A program made the position numbers and the translations under genes. The notes under the pieces were generated by a model, which did no database searches, was not told the origin of the DNA, and saw only the letters and a list, made by a program, of their open reading frames with translations. A stretch of DNA of 64,000 bases from positions 124,001-188,000 of the forward strand of contig NZ_JACHVB010000060.1 of NCBI RefSeq assembly GCF_014230085.1, read 5' to 3'. Each line of letters begins with the position of its first letter. Position 1 is the stretch's first letter. Positions 33,334-42,532 of this stretch are shown one piece after another. The stretch comes from Ruficoccus amylovorans. GTDB taxonomy: Bacteria; Verrucomicrobiota; Verrucomicrobiia; Opitutales; Cerasicoccaceae.

Positions 33334-35676
33334 TCAGACCTGGCCGTCGTCATCCGCCGGGGTGGCAATTGGGGCACGCTTGGTCTTTTTGCCCTTACCC
33401 TCCACCTGGACATCCTCGCCATCGTCCGTGTGATAATAATCCTGGTATGATTTATCGTAGTAGTTGGCGTAGTAGTAACTCGCCACTGCCACGCTGATCT
33501 GGTTGAGCACCGCGCCAAAGACCGGGGTGTTCGACTCGATAATACGGCGCAGGTTAGCCTTGGCCGTGCGGCGCTTCACCGCGTTGAATTTGATCACATA
33601 AATGATACCATCAGCATGCGGCAGGATGGTCAGCACGTCACTGACAGCACCGATGGGCGGCGAGTCGATAATGATCCGGTCGTAGCGCGAACGCAGCTCG
33701 TGCAGCATTTCCTCGTAACGCGGGCTGTTAAGAATCTGCGTCGGATTCTTCGCCTTCCCCCCGGCCATGAGCACGTCAAGGTTCGGGTAAAGTTCGCTCA
33801 CAATGGCCTCGTCGAGTGAAAGCTCATTGTTGAAGTACTGGATGATCCCCTTCTGCTCGCCATCGATTTCGAGCGACTTGCCCACATTCGGCATGCGAAG
33901 GTCACCGTCTACGATGAGGGTCTTTTCGCCGTGAATGGCGAAGGTCAACGCAAGGTTGGTCGTGACAAAGGACTTACCTTCACTGGGCGAGGTACTGGTC
34001 GAGACGATAACCTTGGCATTTCGGCTGGCCTCGTTGATCTTGAGGGCGGAGTGGATGGCTCGGAAGGATTCCGTCACCCGTCGGTCCACATTGGCCGCCA
34101 CCGCGCGCGCCTTTTCCAATGAATTGAGACGCTTGATGCGAGGAACAATACCGATCAAGGGCAGGCCCACAGCCGTTTCAACGTCGAAAGCCGACTTGAT
34201 GCGGTCATCGAGGAACGCGATCACAAAGACAAAACCGAGACCGAGCGCAATCCCACCGAAGACCCCGAGGGCCAGATTCATCGGGACATTCGGCTTGGCC
34301 GGTTCGGGGGTAGGGAGAGCCTTTTCGACAATACGGGCATTCGGCAGGATGAGCGGGATATTATTCCGCTCCTGCTCCAGACGATAGACGATCTGGGAAA
34401 GCACACCGACGTTAACCTCAAGGTCCTGCTCCAACGACTGGTAACCAACCGCCAAACGCTGCAGTTGCTTAATATCGTCTTCCTTCTCGGCCAGACGTTT
34501 CTGGGCCTGCTCGTATGCGTTTTTGCCTTCCAGGTACTCGACGCGGATCTCTTGAACCGCAGAATTGATGGCCGCATCAAGCTCTTGCTTCGTCTGTTCG
34601 TGGCCGCGGACAGCCTGCTCCAACGCCGGCCACTTGGGACCGTAGCGCTTGCGCATGGAGGACAATTCAACCTCCTGTGTGCTGAGCTGCGCAAGCAGAT
34701 TTGAAATGCGCTGGCGCATCGAGATGAAAGGCAAATCCCAAAGCTGTTTTCCTTCGGCCACATACTCCTGAACCAGTTGCCACCGGCTCTCACGGGTGTC
34801 CAGTTCAGCCTTGGCCTCAGTCACCAGTTGATTGAGCTGGAAAATTTCCTGGGTCTCGATGTTTTCATCGGGTTTGAGAGATGTGCGGTTCGCCTTCTCG
34901 CGATATTCAACCAGCTTTTCGCGGATCGAATCCACCTCGGCCCGCTGCTTATCAGCACGGATGCGCAGGTCTTCCACCGCGCGCATGGACGATTCCACGT
35001 TCAGGCGCACATTGTAGGTGATGTACTCGTCAGCGTAGTAATTAGCGGCCATAGCGGCCATTTCCGGGTCCGGGTGGTAAAAGCCGATCCGGATCAGCAA
35101 AGTCGAGCGAATGCCGTCCACGCGCTTGTTTTCATAGAGCTTCTCCACCAGAGTGGGCTCACGAGAGGTAAAGCGGATCTCGTCAAGAAAAGGAGCCATG
35201 AAGCGCTCGCGGTCCTCATCCTTGAAGCGGTTGGCAACGGCCTCCGCCATAGCGATAGTATTGAGAATACCAACCTGCGTCATGAAGTCGTCCACCCCCA
35301 GGATGCGGTTTTCCTCAATGTCCATCTTACCCAGAACATTCGGTGCGTCACGCAGGAGCTGCACCTGGGCCTGCGAGTAGTAAATGTCAGTGGTATTGAG
35401 CGTGTAGAGCAGCGTGCCTACGAAAACGATGAAGAACGTCACCAGAAAATGCCAGATGCGTTCGCGCAGGATCATCAGGTAGTCCTTGATCCCCCGCTGC
35501 GGCGTTGCCTGCTGGCCTCCTCCATAACCACCACCGCCTGCGCCGTAGTTGTAACCACCATAGCTGTAGCCACCATAATAACCACCGCCGTAGTTGGAGT
35601 ACCCCTGGCCGGAGCCATAGCCACCATATCCGCCACCACCGTAGCCGCTGCCCGATTGGGATTTGTCGTCGCTCAT
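33334..35676 (-). CDS. Wzc-like polysaccharide co-polymerase/tyrosine autokinase with Gly/Tyr-rich N-terminus
   Basis: 780 residues. Residues about 10-56 are an unusual Gly/Tyr repeat tract (GYGGGGYGGYGSGQGY, YNYGAGGGGYGGG). Then come a first membrane helix (about 75-95), a large Wzz domain with coiled coils (about 100-450), and a second helix (PMNLALGVFGGIALGLGFVF). The cytoplasmic BY-kinase has Walker A SPSEGKSFVTTNLAL, Walker A' LIVDGDLRMPN and Walker B DRIIIDSPPIGA, with a C-terminal tyrosine cluster (YYYANYYDKSYQDYYH). It controls chain length and export of an exopolysaccharide. It is third in the operon after the barrel and Wza-like genes. Confidence 0.92.
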   Translation of the reverse strand: MSDDKSQSGSGYGGGGYGGYGSGQGYSNYGGGYYGGYSYGGYNYGAGGGGYGGGQQATPQRGIKDYLMILRERIWHFLVTFFIVFVGTLLYTLNTTDIYYSQAQVQLLRDAPNVLGKMDIEENRILGVDDFMTQVGILNTIAMAEAVANRFKDEDRERFMAPFLDEIRFTSREPTLVEKLYENKRVDGIRSTLLIRIGFYHPDPEMAAMAANYYADEYITYNVRLNVESSMRAVEDLRIRADKQRAEVDSIREKLVEYREKANRTSLKPDENIETQEIFQLNQLVTEAKAELDTRESRWQLVQEYVAEGKQLWDLPFISMRQRISNLLAQLSTQEVELSSMRKRYGPKWPALEQAVRGHEQTKQELDAAINSAVQEIRVEYLEGKNAYEQAQKRLAEKEDDIKQLQRLAVGYQSLEQDLEVNVGVLSQIVYRLEQERNNIPLILPNARIVEKALPTPEPAKPNVPMNLALGVFGGIALGLGFVFVIAFLDDRIKSAFDVETAVGLPLIGIVPRIKRLNSLEKARAVAANVDRRVTESFRAIHSALKINEASRNAKVIVSTSTSPSEGKSFVTTNLALTFAIHGEKTLIVDGDLRMPNVGKSLEIDGEQKGIIQYFNNELSLDEAIVSELYPNLDVLMAGGKAKNPTQILNSPRYEEMLHELRSRYDRIIIDSPPIGAVSDVLTILPHADGIIYVIKFNAVKRRTAKANLRRIIESNTPVFGAVLNQISVAVASYYYANYYDKSYQDYYHTDDGEDVQVEGKGKKTKRAPIATPADDDGQV

Positions 35677-35698
35677 ACTGCGAAGAAATTTCTAAAGT

Positions 35699-36379
35699 TT
35701 AAATAATGCGCTCGGCCACGATGACGTGGTCGCCATTTTTCAGCTTGATGTCGGAAACTTCCGGACTTTCGAGAATATCGTCAAAATCGACGGTAATAAC
35801 CTCGGTTTTCCCCTCCGGATTGACCCGGCGAATCTTGATATTACCACGACGGGCCAGACGGGTCAGGCCCCCAGCACTGTTGATCGCCTCACTCAGCGTC
35901 AATTCCCGCTCCGGCGGGATCGGAACCGGGCCGGGCCTGTTAACCATGCCATGAACATAGATGAAGCGTTCCGTGTACTGGAGAACAAGGATCGTTACAT
36001 GGGGATTAATCAGATAATCGCCTTTGTAGGCCTGAGTAACGAGCTTCTGTGCGTTATCAACCGTCATCCCGCCAATGACCAACTCCCCAACCAAGGGCAG
36101 GGAAACCGTGCCATCCGCCGAAAGGCGGGTCTGAACCTGAAGTTCAGGCTCCTGAAAGACATCCACCTGAACAACATCCAAAGGCTGAAGAACGTAATTA
36201 CCGGCCACAACCCCCGCAGATACACCGGTAGCACCCAAAGGGCTAGTAGCTGGTGCAGTCGCGCCCCCACCGGAAGAATCTCCCCCTGTGCCGGAAGCAC
36301 CTTCATTTTGAGCGGAGAGAAATGGGACGAGGAAACAGACGAGCGGCAGCAACAGTGTGACGCGCAATAGAGAGCTCAT
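35699..36379 (-). CDS. Wza-like polysaccharide export protein
   Basis: 226 residues, shorter than E. coli Wza. It has a type I-looking signal peptide (MSSLLRVTLLLPLVCFLVPF, cut near SAQ) with no lipobox, unlike classical Wza. A Gly/Ser/Thr linker follows, then the Poly_export domain (YVLQPLDVVQVDVFQEPEL, GTVSLPLVGELVIGGMTV, NPHVTILVL) and one SLBB domain (FIYVHGMVNRPGPVPIPPER, LTLSEAINSAGGL). It should form the periplasmic/outer-membrane export channel partnered by the kinase encoded 22 bp downstream. Confidence 0.9.
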   Translation of the reverse strand: MSSLLRVTLLLPLVCFLVPFLSAQNEGASGTGGDSSGGGATAPATSPLGATGVSAGVVAGNYVLQPLDVVQVDVFQEPELQVQTRLSADGTVSLPLVGELVIGGMTVDNAQKLVTQAYKGDYLINPHVTILVLQYTERFIYVHGMVNRPGPVPIPPERELTLSEAINSAGGLTRLARRGNIKIRRVNPEGKTEVITVDFDDILESPEVSDIKLKNGDHVIVAERII

Positions 36380-36465
36380 GATAGATTCGCGGGTTTTATA
36401 GACAAGTTACGGGAAGGAACCGATAGGACCTTCCCGCAACCAAAAAGTTCAGCCAGATTGGCTAA

Positions 36466-37665
36466 TTAGTAGCGAATGACCGCCTGGAGATTGACAATAT
36501 TGTTGTCGTAGGTGAGTCCAGCACGGTTGGAGTCATTCTTAAAGTAGGAGTAACCCAAGCTCAGGCTGATGATCGGGTCCGGAGTCCAGGTAACCGAAGC
36601 ACCAGCGATATAGGTATTGTCCTCACGACCGGCATTGGTACCGGCACCAGTCTGGTTCTGATATTCGGTGTTGTAATAGTCGAAGTCAGCCTGGGCTGAA
36701 ACATAGGGGGTGATGGCGTAACGAGCGCCCACACCAACACCAATCTCGTCGATCGAGGTACCCTGACCGCCGACACCGAAGTCCTTGCCGATATCGAGAA
36801 GGAGGGTCAGCTTTTCCGAGTAGTTATAGCTGAAGGTGGAATCCATGGCGAAACGCCCGTCATTGCTGACACCGCTACCGTCACGGAGCTGGTAACCGAT
36901 GTTCAGCTTGGCATTGAGCTTCGGCAGGACTTCGCCCGTGAGCGCCAGATTAAAGAAGTAGTCGCTGTAATGGCGGGCCGGCTGTGTAGAGGTACCTTGC
37001 GTATCTGTGTAGCGGTAGCGGAACCCAGGACCGATGCTCCACTTCGGAGTCACACGATAGAAAAAGTCCACCGGTACAGAGTACGAATCATAGTTCGAGT
37101 AGGCGTCTCCAAAAGTAGCGTTATTGGTGTACTCGACGCGATTCCAGGCAAAGCCGCCAGCCATCCAGTACTTCTGGGAGAAATCATACTGGCCATTTGC
37201 ATAAGCGTTGTAAAGGTCGCGCTTAACGAGGTTGGCCTGAGTGGCGAGGTTACCCGGAATCAGCGTGTTCTGGGTATTTTGCTGGGTCTGAACGTAGGAG
37301 AACCCGGCCTCGGTCGAAAGCGGACCGTTCGCGTAGCTGCCATCAATATAGAGGTTGGCGCGCTGGGTATTCAGGCTATCAAACCGATTATAAAAATAGA
37401 AGTCTTCGCGGAACATGACGCGGAGATTCGCCATGCTGTTGCGCCCGACGTTCATCTCAACGCCGGGGCCGAGGATGAAGAGGAAGTCGTCCTCTGTGTT
37501 CGGCGAGTTAAAAACATTCGTCTGGAAGCGTCCGGCAACCAGGCCGTTAAAGAATACGTCAACCGTATCGGCGACGGTTACGAGTGGAGCCGCTTGCGCC
37601 GAAGTACCACCCGCGAGGAGGGCAGCAACTCCGATTAGGGCTGAGAGTGTAGATTGTTTTTTCAT
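36466..37665 (-). CDS. Outer-membrane beta-barrel protein of the exopolysaccharide operon
   Basis: 399 residues. Signal peptide MKKQSTLSALIGVAALLAGG through AQA. The mature protein is made of alternating amphipathic strands with aromatic girdles and periodic Tyr, such as FFNGLVAGRFQTNVFN, RVMFREDFYFYNRF and SLGYSYFKNDSNRAG, and it ends in an aromatic residue (LQAVIRY), the usual BAM signal. It resembles the beta-barrel porin class found beside EPS export genes. It is the first gene of the barrel, Wza, kinase operon. The base composition is slightly less GC-rich than neighbours. Confidence 0.82.
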   Translation of the reverse strand: MKKQSTLSALIGVAALLAGGTSAQAAPLVTVADTVDVFFNGLVAGRFQTNVFNSPNTEDDFLFILGPGVEMNVGRNSMANLRVMFREDFYFYNRFDSLNTQRANLYIDGSYANGPLSTEAGFSYVQTQQNTQNTLIPGNLATQANLVKRDLYNAYANGQYDFSQKYWMAGGFAWNRVEYTNNATFGDAYSNYDSYSVPVDFFYRVTPKWSIGPGFRYRYTDTQGTSTQPARHYSDYFFNLALTGEVLPKLNAKLNIGYQLRDGSGVSNDGRFAMDSTFSYNYSEKLTLLLDIGKDFGVGGQGTSIDEIGVGVGARYAITPYVSAQADFDYYNTEYQNQTGAGTNAGREDNTYIAGASVTWTPDPIISLSLGYSYFKNDSNRAGLTYDNNIVNLQAVIRY

Positions 37666-37986
37666 AGACGGTTTGCAGCAGGTAGTGTGATTTAGGTGTT
37701 AGGAGCCACTTGTACCCGACAGGTTGTTGAAAACCTTAGAGCAAAGCAAGACTAACTATGCCAAATATAATTTGAACAGATATATCCCCCGGTTTGCCAC
37801 ACTCTAACTGACGAGTCAAGAGAGTTCTACACCCGGAGACGAGTCAAAAAAACCCTATTCGCGCCAATGATTAGTAAAATCCGCATTGATTTTCATGAAA
37901 CGTTACCAAAGATGACCTGTCCCCTTATCTCAATCCATCTCTTCCAATAAAAAACTGAACGGTGATCTCCGGACGCCGCCTCCACC
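37666..37986. promoter_or_regulatory. AT-rich divergent promoter region with a repeated GACGAGTCAA word
   Basis: The 321 bp between the divergent exopolysaccharide operon and the TPR gene are clearly more AT-rich than the surroundings and hold no ORF. The word GACGAGTCAA occurs twice in direct orientation, at 37810-37819 and 37838-37847, start to start 28 bp. It could be an operator for either gene. No clean -35/-10 or sigma-54 spacing could be assigned with confidence. Confidence 0.5.
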
Positions 37987-39633
37987 ATGGCCAGACAATC
38001 TTCCAAAGCATCCTCCCGGAATAACCGCAAAACCATCCTGCTTGGACTCGCCCTGCGACAACGTGGCCCCAGCGGCAAATGGCGCATCCGCTTTCTATGG
38101 GGGCGGATCTTCGGCATTCTGGCCCTGCTGGTTATTGCGGGATACCTGGCCGGAGCCACCGCCATCTACTTCTATTTCAAGGAAAACAAGGGCTACAAGG
38201 GGGTTTCCTTTGGCCAAGTCATGGCCCTGCCCTTCAATATGGAGAAGTTCCAGCAACAGCGCGGGGATTACGAAATCCAGGAGGCCAAAAACTACCTCAA
38301 GGAAAACGACGTACGTAAAGCCTACTTCTACCTGCGCTCGGGCGTAGCCCACAACCCGACCAACCTGGAAGGACGCACCCTGCTCTCCGAATTCGCCCTT
38401 CTGGCCAAGCGCCAACCCGAGGAGGCCATTAGCCTGATGCGCGGCGGTATCCCCTACGCCGGTAACGACAAGGACTACCTCAAACGCTACATCCAACTGC
38501 TCCTGCGCTATCAGCAGGACCAGGAAGTGATGGATGTCGCCGACACCATTTTGAGCAAAAACCCGGATGCGGAAGTCCAGCGCCTGCTCGCTCTGGCTGC
38601 CGCTACCGCCCACTACTACCGCGGCGACTTCGACCAGGCCGAGGACTACATCCGCCAGTACGACCTCGACAACGACCTCGAAGGCACCCTGCTCTCCGCC
38701 CGCATCAGTTGGGACCGGGGACAGCAACAGGCCGCGATTTCCAAGCTGGAAACCTCCATCGGCAAATATCCCAACGACGAACCGGTTTACGCCCTGCTCA
38801 GCCGCTTCTACCGCGACATGGGAGCCCACGCCAAGGCACGTCGCTACGCGGTTTTGCGTAACATCAACGCCCCGTTGAGCGTCACCCCCCGGATCGACCT
38901 GCTCTACAGCCTGGATAACACCGACAAGCCCGAACGCGCCGACCGCGAGGCCGAAGCCATCCTCGCCCAGTTCGGGGATGACGACAAGGCCCTCATCGCC
39001 CTGGCCAACTACGCCACCGACTCCGGCCGCGTCGATCTGGCCCGCCGCATTTACGAAACCGCCCTGGAAAACGACTTCAACATCGCCCCCTTCGCCCTCC
39101 TGCTGGTCGAGGCCCATATCACCGGCGGCGACTACCAGGGCGCCATCGACTTCACCGAGGAGCTCTCCAAGGAAAAGCCCGAGTGGATGGAGCGCAACAT
39201 GGGCGTGTTTAACAGCCTGCGCTCGGTCGCTTACCACGGCATCGGCAACAAGGACTACAGCGACATGTACCTGGAGCAGTTCCTCAAGCAGGGCAACGTC
39301 CGCGTGGATACGCTGATCGCCGTCTCTCGCCGCTTCACCGAAATGGGCGGCAAGGAGCAGGCACGGAAGATTCTGGTCAAGGCCATCCACGACAACTCCG
39401 ACAATCAGGCCGCCCTCTCCCGCCTGATCGAGCTGGAGATCGACATGGGCAACTCCGCCCAGCTCGGCACTTACCTGAAAAAGCTTCTGCAAATGCGCCG
39501 CCCCTCGGTGGAACTCCTCCAAAAGGCCTATCGCAGCCTCGGGAGCGACCGGTTCATCTTCACTCAGGACCGCGAGACCCTGCTCATCGAGCTCGATACG
39601 ATCATCCACCCCGACAAGCAGCGCCCGAGCTGA
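37987..39633 (+). CDS. Membrane-anchored TPR protein
   Basis: 548 residues. A very basic cytoplasmic tail (about 1-37) is followed by one membrane helix (about 40-62, IFGILALLVIAGYLAGATAI). The rest is a periplasmic TPR solenoid: YFYLRSGVAHNPTNLEGRTL, HYYRGDFDQAEDYIRQYDLD, ISKLETSIGKYPNDEPVYAL, NKDYSDMYLEQFLKQGNVRV. It is divergent from the exopolysaccharide operon across a shared regulatory gap and may act in the same envelope process, but there is no domain evidence for that. Confidence 0.82.
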   Translation: MARQSSKASSRNNRKTILLGLALRQRGPSGKWRIRFLWGRIFGILALLVIAGYLAGATAIYFYFKENKGYKGVSFGQVMALPFNMEKFQQQRGDYEIQEAKNYLKENDVRKAYFYLRSGVAHNPTNLEGRTLLSEFALLAKRQPEEAISLMRGGIPYAGNDKDYLKRYIQLLLRYQQDQEVMDVADTILSKNPDAEVQRLLALAAATAHYYRGDFDQAEDYIRQYDLDNDLEGTLLSARISWDRGQQQAAISKLETSIGKYPNDEPVYALLSRFYRDMGAHAKARRYAVLRNINAPLSVTPRIDLLYSLDNTDKPERADREAEAILAQFGDDDKALIALANYATDSGRVDLARRIYETALENDFNIAPFALLLVEAHITGGDYQGAIDFTEELSKEKPEWMERNMGVFNSLRSVAYHGIGNKDYSDMYLEQFLKQGNVRVDTLIAVSRRFTEMGGKEQARKILVKAIHDNSDNQAALSRLIELEIDMGNSAQLGTYLKKLLQMRRPSVELLQKAYRSLGSDRFIFTQDRETLLIELDTIIHPDKQRPS

Positions 39634-39737
39634 GCCAACCGGCAGCCCCCCGCCAGCAAGGGCCGGGCCGATACCGGCAGCGCATTTCCAATAAAGGTCT
39701 ATTTCGTCCAAAACTGCGGCTTAATCTTGGACAAGTA

Positions 39738-39801
39738 TTGGGGCTGCGCGCCCCAAACCTGCGGCAGGACAGAGTCCTGCACCTGTGATCCTGCGGATCA
39801 C
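39738..39801. repeat. Mini-hairpin array B (three hairpins)
   Basis: Between convergent genes: 39738-39756 (TTGGGGC TGCGC GCCCCAA), 39764-39780 (GCAGGAC AGA GTCCTGC) and 39785-39801 (GTGATCC TGC GGATCAC). The last two, with the linker ACCT, recur at 45929-45966 and 46920-46957 with only loop-base changes. Confidence 0.8.
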
Positions 39802-39884
39802 TCCTTTTTGTGCGGGGCGATGGTCTTCTTCAAACCGCTACCGAGAGCAGGCATTTCCTTCTTAATCTTCCCCCAAAACGGACT

Positions 39885-41192
39885 TCAATCCTCATCCTCG
39901 TCGTCAGCTCGCACGCGCACCGTGGCCGAGAGGATACGCTTTTCGTCCACTTCAAGGATGGTGACTTCGAGCGGGGGCTCGTCGATCTCGAAGCTCTCGC
40001 CCGCGTCGGGCATGCGCCCAAGCTCGTCCGTAATCCAGCCGCCGAAAGTCGAGACCTCGGTGTCGCCCACGTCGATGTTGAGCGCTTCCTCCAGATCATG
40101 CAGGGGCGTGAGACCATCCACATGGAAGGCCTCCTTGCCCATCGGGCGGACCATGGCGGCCTCGTTGACATCGAACTCGTCCTGAATGTCTCCGACCAGC
40201 ACTTCGAGAATCCCCTCCAGGGTAATCAGCCCCAGCGTACCGCCAAACTCGTCCTTGACCACGGCCATGTGGAATTTCTGCTGGAGCATCGTTTCCATGG
40301 CATTTTCCAGCGGGTCGGACTGGCTGAAAGCAGGCATATGGCGACGGATGCGCAGCAGATCCGAGATCTGCCCCTTGCGACGGAAGATGTCCTTGATATG
40401 GATCAGCCCGATGCAGTGGTCGAGATCCTCCTCGCACAGCGGGAAACGCGTATGACCGCTCTCGCGGCCCATGGCCAGGTTCTCATCCACCGGGAGCGTG
40501 ATGTCCATGTACTTGACCTGGTTGCGCGGCAGCAGCACGTCCGAGACTTCCAGGTCGCGGATGCGCAGTGCGTTGCGCAGGAGGTTGCGGATGCGCGGGC
40601 TCAGGGTAATGTCTTCCTCACCCAGCGCCCGGATCTGCACCTCGTAATCGAGCACGTTGAAGTCTTCCTTCAGCTTGAGCTGGAAGGGCTGGAGAATGAG
40701 CCCGGCGACCTTGCGCAGCAGGCGCGACCAGGGTGAGACCAGCGTGACAAACCCAAGGATGAACCACGAGGAGAAGCGCAGCGAGTCCTTCGGATGGGCC
40801 ATGGCAATGGCGCGCGGCACCAGAAAACCGAAGATGCTCGTGAGCGAGACCGTGAGCACGAAGGTGAAAAAGATCAGCAGGATCTTGCCCGGCTGAACGG
40901 AAAACCACTCGATCTTCCCGATGAGGAAAAAGATCGTCGGCACCAGCACCAGCCCGAGCCCGACCGTGGTCAGGAGCACGCCGAAGCGCAGCACCTGGGC
41001 GATCTGGCCGCCACGATCCAGCAGCAGGGCCACCCGGCGGCTCTTGCGCAGGCGCTCCATCTCCTCGTCGTCCAGCAGGCTGTAACGCAGCTTGACCATG
41101 CTGATCTCACAGACGACCAGCATCGCGTTAATAAACAGCAGAAGGAGGAGAAAAACTCCGTACAACAGGATATCGATGGCGGTCAGGTTCAC
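39885..41192 (-). CDS. CNNM/CorC-type hemolysin-family membrane protein
   Basis: 435 residues from a GTG that overlaps the hisC stop (GTGA). The N-terminal DUF21/CNNM membrane domain (about 1-185) has four hydrophobic segments and the conserved INAMLVVCEISMVKLRYS. A CBS pair follows (about 205-330, with ITLPVDENLAMGRESGHTRF and LENAMETMLQQKFHMAVVKD EFGG-type wording). The CorC/HlyC C-terminal domain (about 345-430) has VDGLTPLHDLEEALNIDVGD and FGGWITDELGRMPDAGESF. Family members are linked to Mg2+/Co2+ efflux or homeostasis, not haemolysis. It is the distal gene of a two-gene unit with hisC. Confidence 0.92.
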   Translation of the reverse strand: MNLTAIDILLYGVFLLLLLFINAMLVVCEISMVKLRYSLLDDEEMERLRKSRRVALLLDRGGQIAQVLRFGVLLTTVGLGLVLVPTIFFLIGKIEWFSVQPGKILLIFFTFVLTVSLTSIFGFLVPRAIAMAHPKDSLRFSSWFILGFVTLVSPWSRLLRKVAGLILQPFQLKLKEDFNVLDYEVQIRALGEEDITLSPRIRNLLRNALRIRDLEVSDVLLPRNQVKYMDITLPVDENLAMGRESGHTRFPLCEEDLDHCIGLIHIKDIFRRKGQISDLLRIRRHMPAFSQSDPLENAMETMLQQKFHMAVVKDEFGGTLGLITLEGILEVLVGDIQDEFDVNEAAMVRPMGKEAFHVDGLTPLHDLEEALNIDVGDTEVSTFGGWITDELGRMPDAGESFEIDEPPLEVTILEVDEKRILSATVRVRADDEDED

Positions 41193-42322
41193 CGTCGCTC
41201 GAGCGCCCCTTTCACGGATGCGGCCTGCGGGCCGGCCAGAATCTCTTCCAGAGCCGACAGCAGCCGTTGGTTTTCCTCAGCCGTCCCCACCGTTACCCGC
41301 AGGTATTGCGAGAGGCCGTAGCCGTGCAGCGGGCGGACAATGATCCCCTGCGCCTCCAGCAGCTCAAAGACGGTCCGCGAATCGGCCACGCCCATGAGCA
41401 CGAAGTTCGCCCGGCTCGGCGGGCACTCCAGCCCGAGACGCTCCAGCCCCTCGGTCAGTTGCCGCAGTCCGGCGGCATTGGAGGCGCGCGAGCGAGCCAC
41501 GAACTCGTGGTCGTCGAGCGCCGCCAAGGCGGCCGCCTGGCCCACGCCGGTGCTGTTGAAGGGCTGGCGCACCTGATTCAGAAGCGCGATCAGCTCGGGG
41601 TCGCCGTAGCCGTAGCCCACGCGCAGCGAGGCCAGGCCGTAGATCTTGGAAAAGGTCCGGGTGCAGAAAACCTTGTGCCCCTCGTCGATGAGCGGACGCA
41701 GGTCCACCGGGTTTTCCAGGTACTCGGCGTAGGCTTCGTCGAAGCAGAAAATCACGTGCGGCGGCAGTTGCCGGATAAAGGACTTGAGGTCGTCCGGGTC
41801 GGTCAGGGTGCCGGTCGGGTTGTTCGGGCAGGGCAGGAAGATGATCTTCGTGCGGTCGGTCACGGCGCCCGCCATGGCGTCGAGGTCGTGCGCCAGGTTG
41901 GGCATCGGCACGGAGACGGGTTTCGCCCCGAAAAGCAGCGCCGCCAGCTTGTACACGATAAAGGCGTACTCACCGAAAATAATCTCGTCGCCGGGGCCCG
42001 CGAACGCCTGCGCCAGCAGCACCATGACTTCGTTCGAGCCGGTGCCGACAAAGATCTGCTCCGGCTTGAGCCCGCGCACCTCGGCCAGCTTCTGGCGCAG
42101 CGCGAGTGCCCCGCCATCCGGATACAGGTGGGCGTGCCGCATGGCCTGGGCCGCGGCTTCAACCGCCTTGGGCGAGGGGCCCAGGGCGTTTTCATTGGAG
42201 GCGAGCTTGAGCACGCCGCTGGGGTCGAGGCCGAATTCGCGTGCCACGTCCTCAATCGGCCGACCCGGCTCATAAACCGGCAGGGAGAGCACTCCCGGCC
42301 TGACCAATTCACGGTATTTCAT
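41189..42322 (-). CDS. hisC: Histidinol-phosphate aminotransferase
   Basis: 377 residues from ATG 42322. PLP fold-I aminotransferase for the eighth step of histidine synthesis. Family motifs: VLKLASNENALGPSPKAVEA, LYPDGGALALRQKLAE, FVGTGSNEVMVLLAQAF, FLPCPNNPTGT, FCFDEAYAEY, and the PLP lysine in RTFSKIYGLASLRVGYG with its phosphate-binding Arg. The frame is open for another 370 codons upstream, but that region is antisense to the reductase gene and is not coding. It is first in a pair with the CNNM protein. Other HisC-like enzymes act on aromatic acids, so substrate range is open. Confidence 0.92.
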   Translation of the reverse strand: MKYRELVRPGVLSLPVYEPGRPIEDVAREFGLDPSGVLKLASNENALGPSPKAVEAAAQAMRHAHLYPDGGALALRQKLAEVRGLKPEQIFVGTGSNEVMVLLAQAFAGPGDEIIFGEYAFIVYKLAALLFGAKPVSVPMPNLAHDLDAMAGAVTDRTKIIFLPCPNNPTGTLTDPDDLKSFIRQLPPHVIFCFDEAYAEYLENPVDLRPLIDEGHKVFCTRTFSKIYGLASLRVGYGYGDPELIALLNQVRQPFNSTGVGQAAALAALDDHEFVARSRASNAAGLRQLTEGLERLGLECPPSRANFVLMGVADSRTVFELLEAQGIIVRPLHGYGLSQYLRVTVGTAEENQRLLSALEEILAGPQAASVKGALERR

Positions 42323-42532
42323 TTGAAAAAGACCCCCTAGGCTGTCATACCTCCTCCCGCTTGCAATCTTATAATATGCGCGAGCACAGACCACGCCAAT
42401 CGTACCCCGAATAAAAACCGCAGGGCGATATATCCGCCCTGTTGTTTTAAATATTACTGGAAACGTCCCCGTCGTTACCCCCTGACAACCCACCCGCCAC
42501 CAACCTTTTAGCCCTTTAACCTCATACCCGCC

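Noticed and set aside
37740-37790. Sigma-54 promoter (TTGGCAT with TTGCT) before the barrel gene
   Set aside because: The distance between the GG and GC elements is 13 rather than the required 10 bases.
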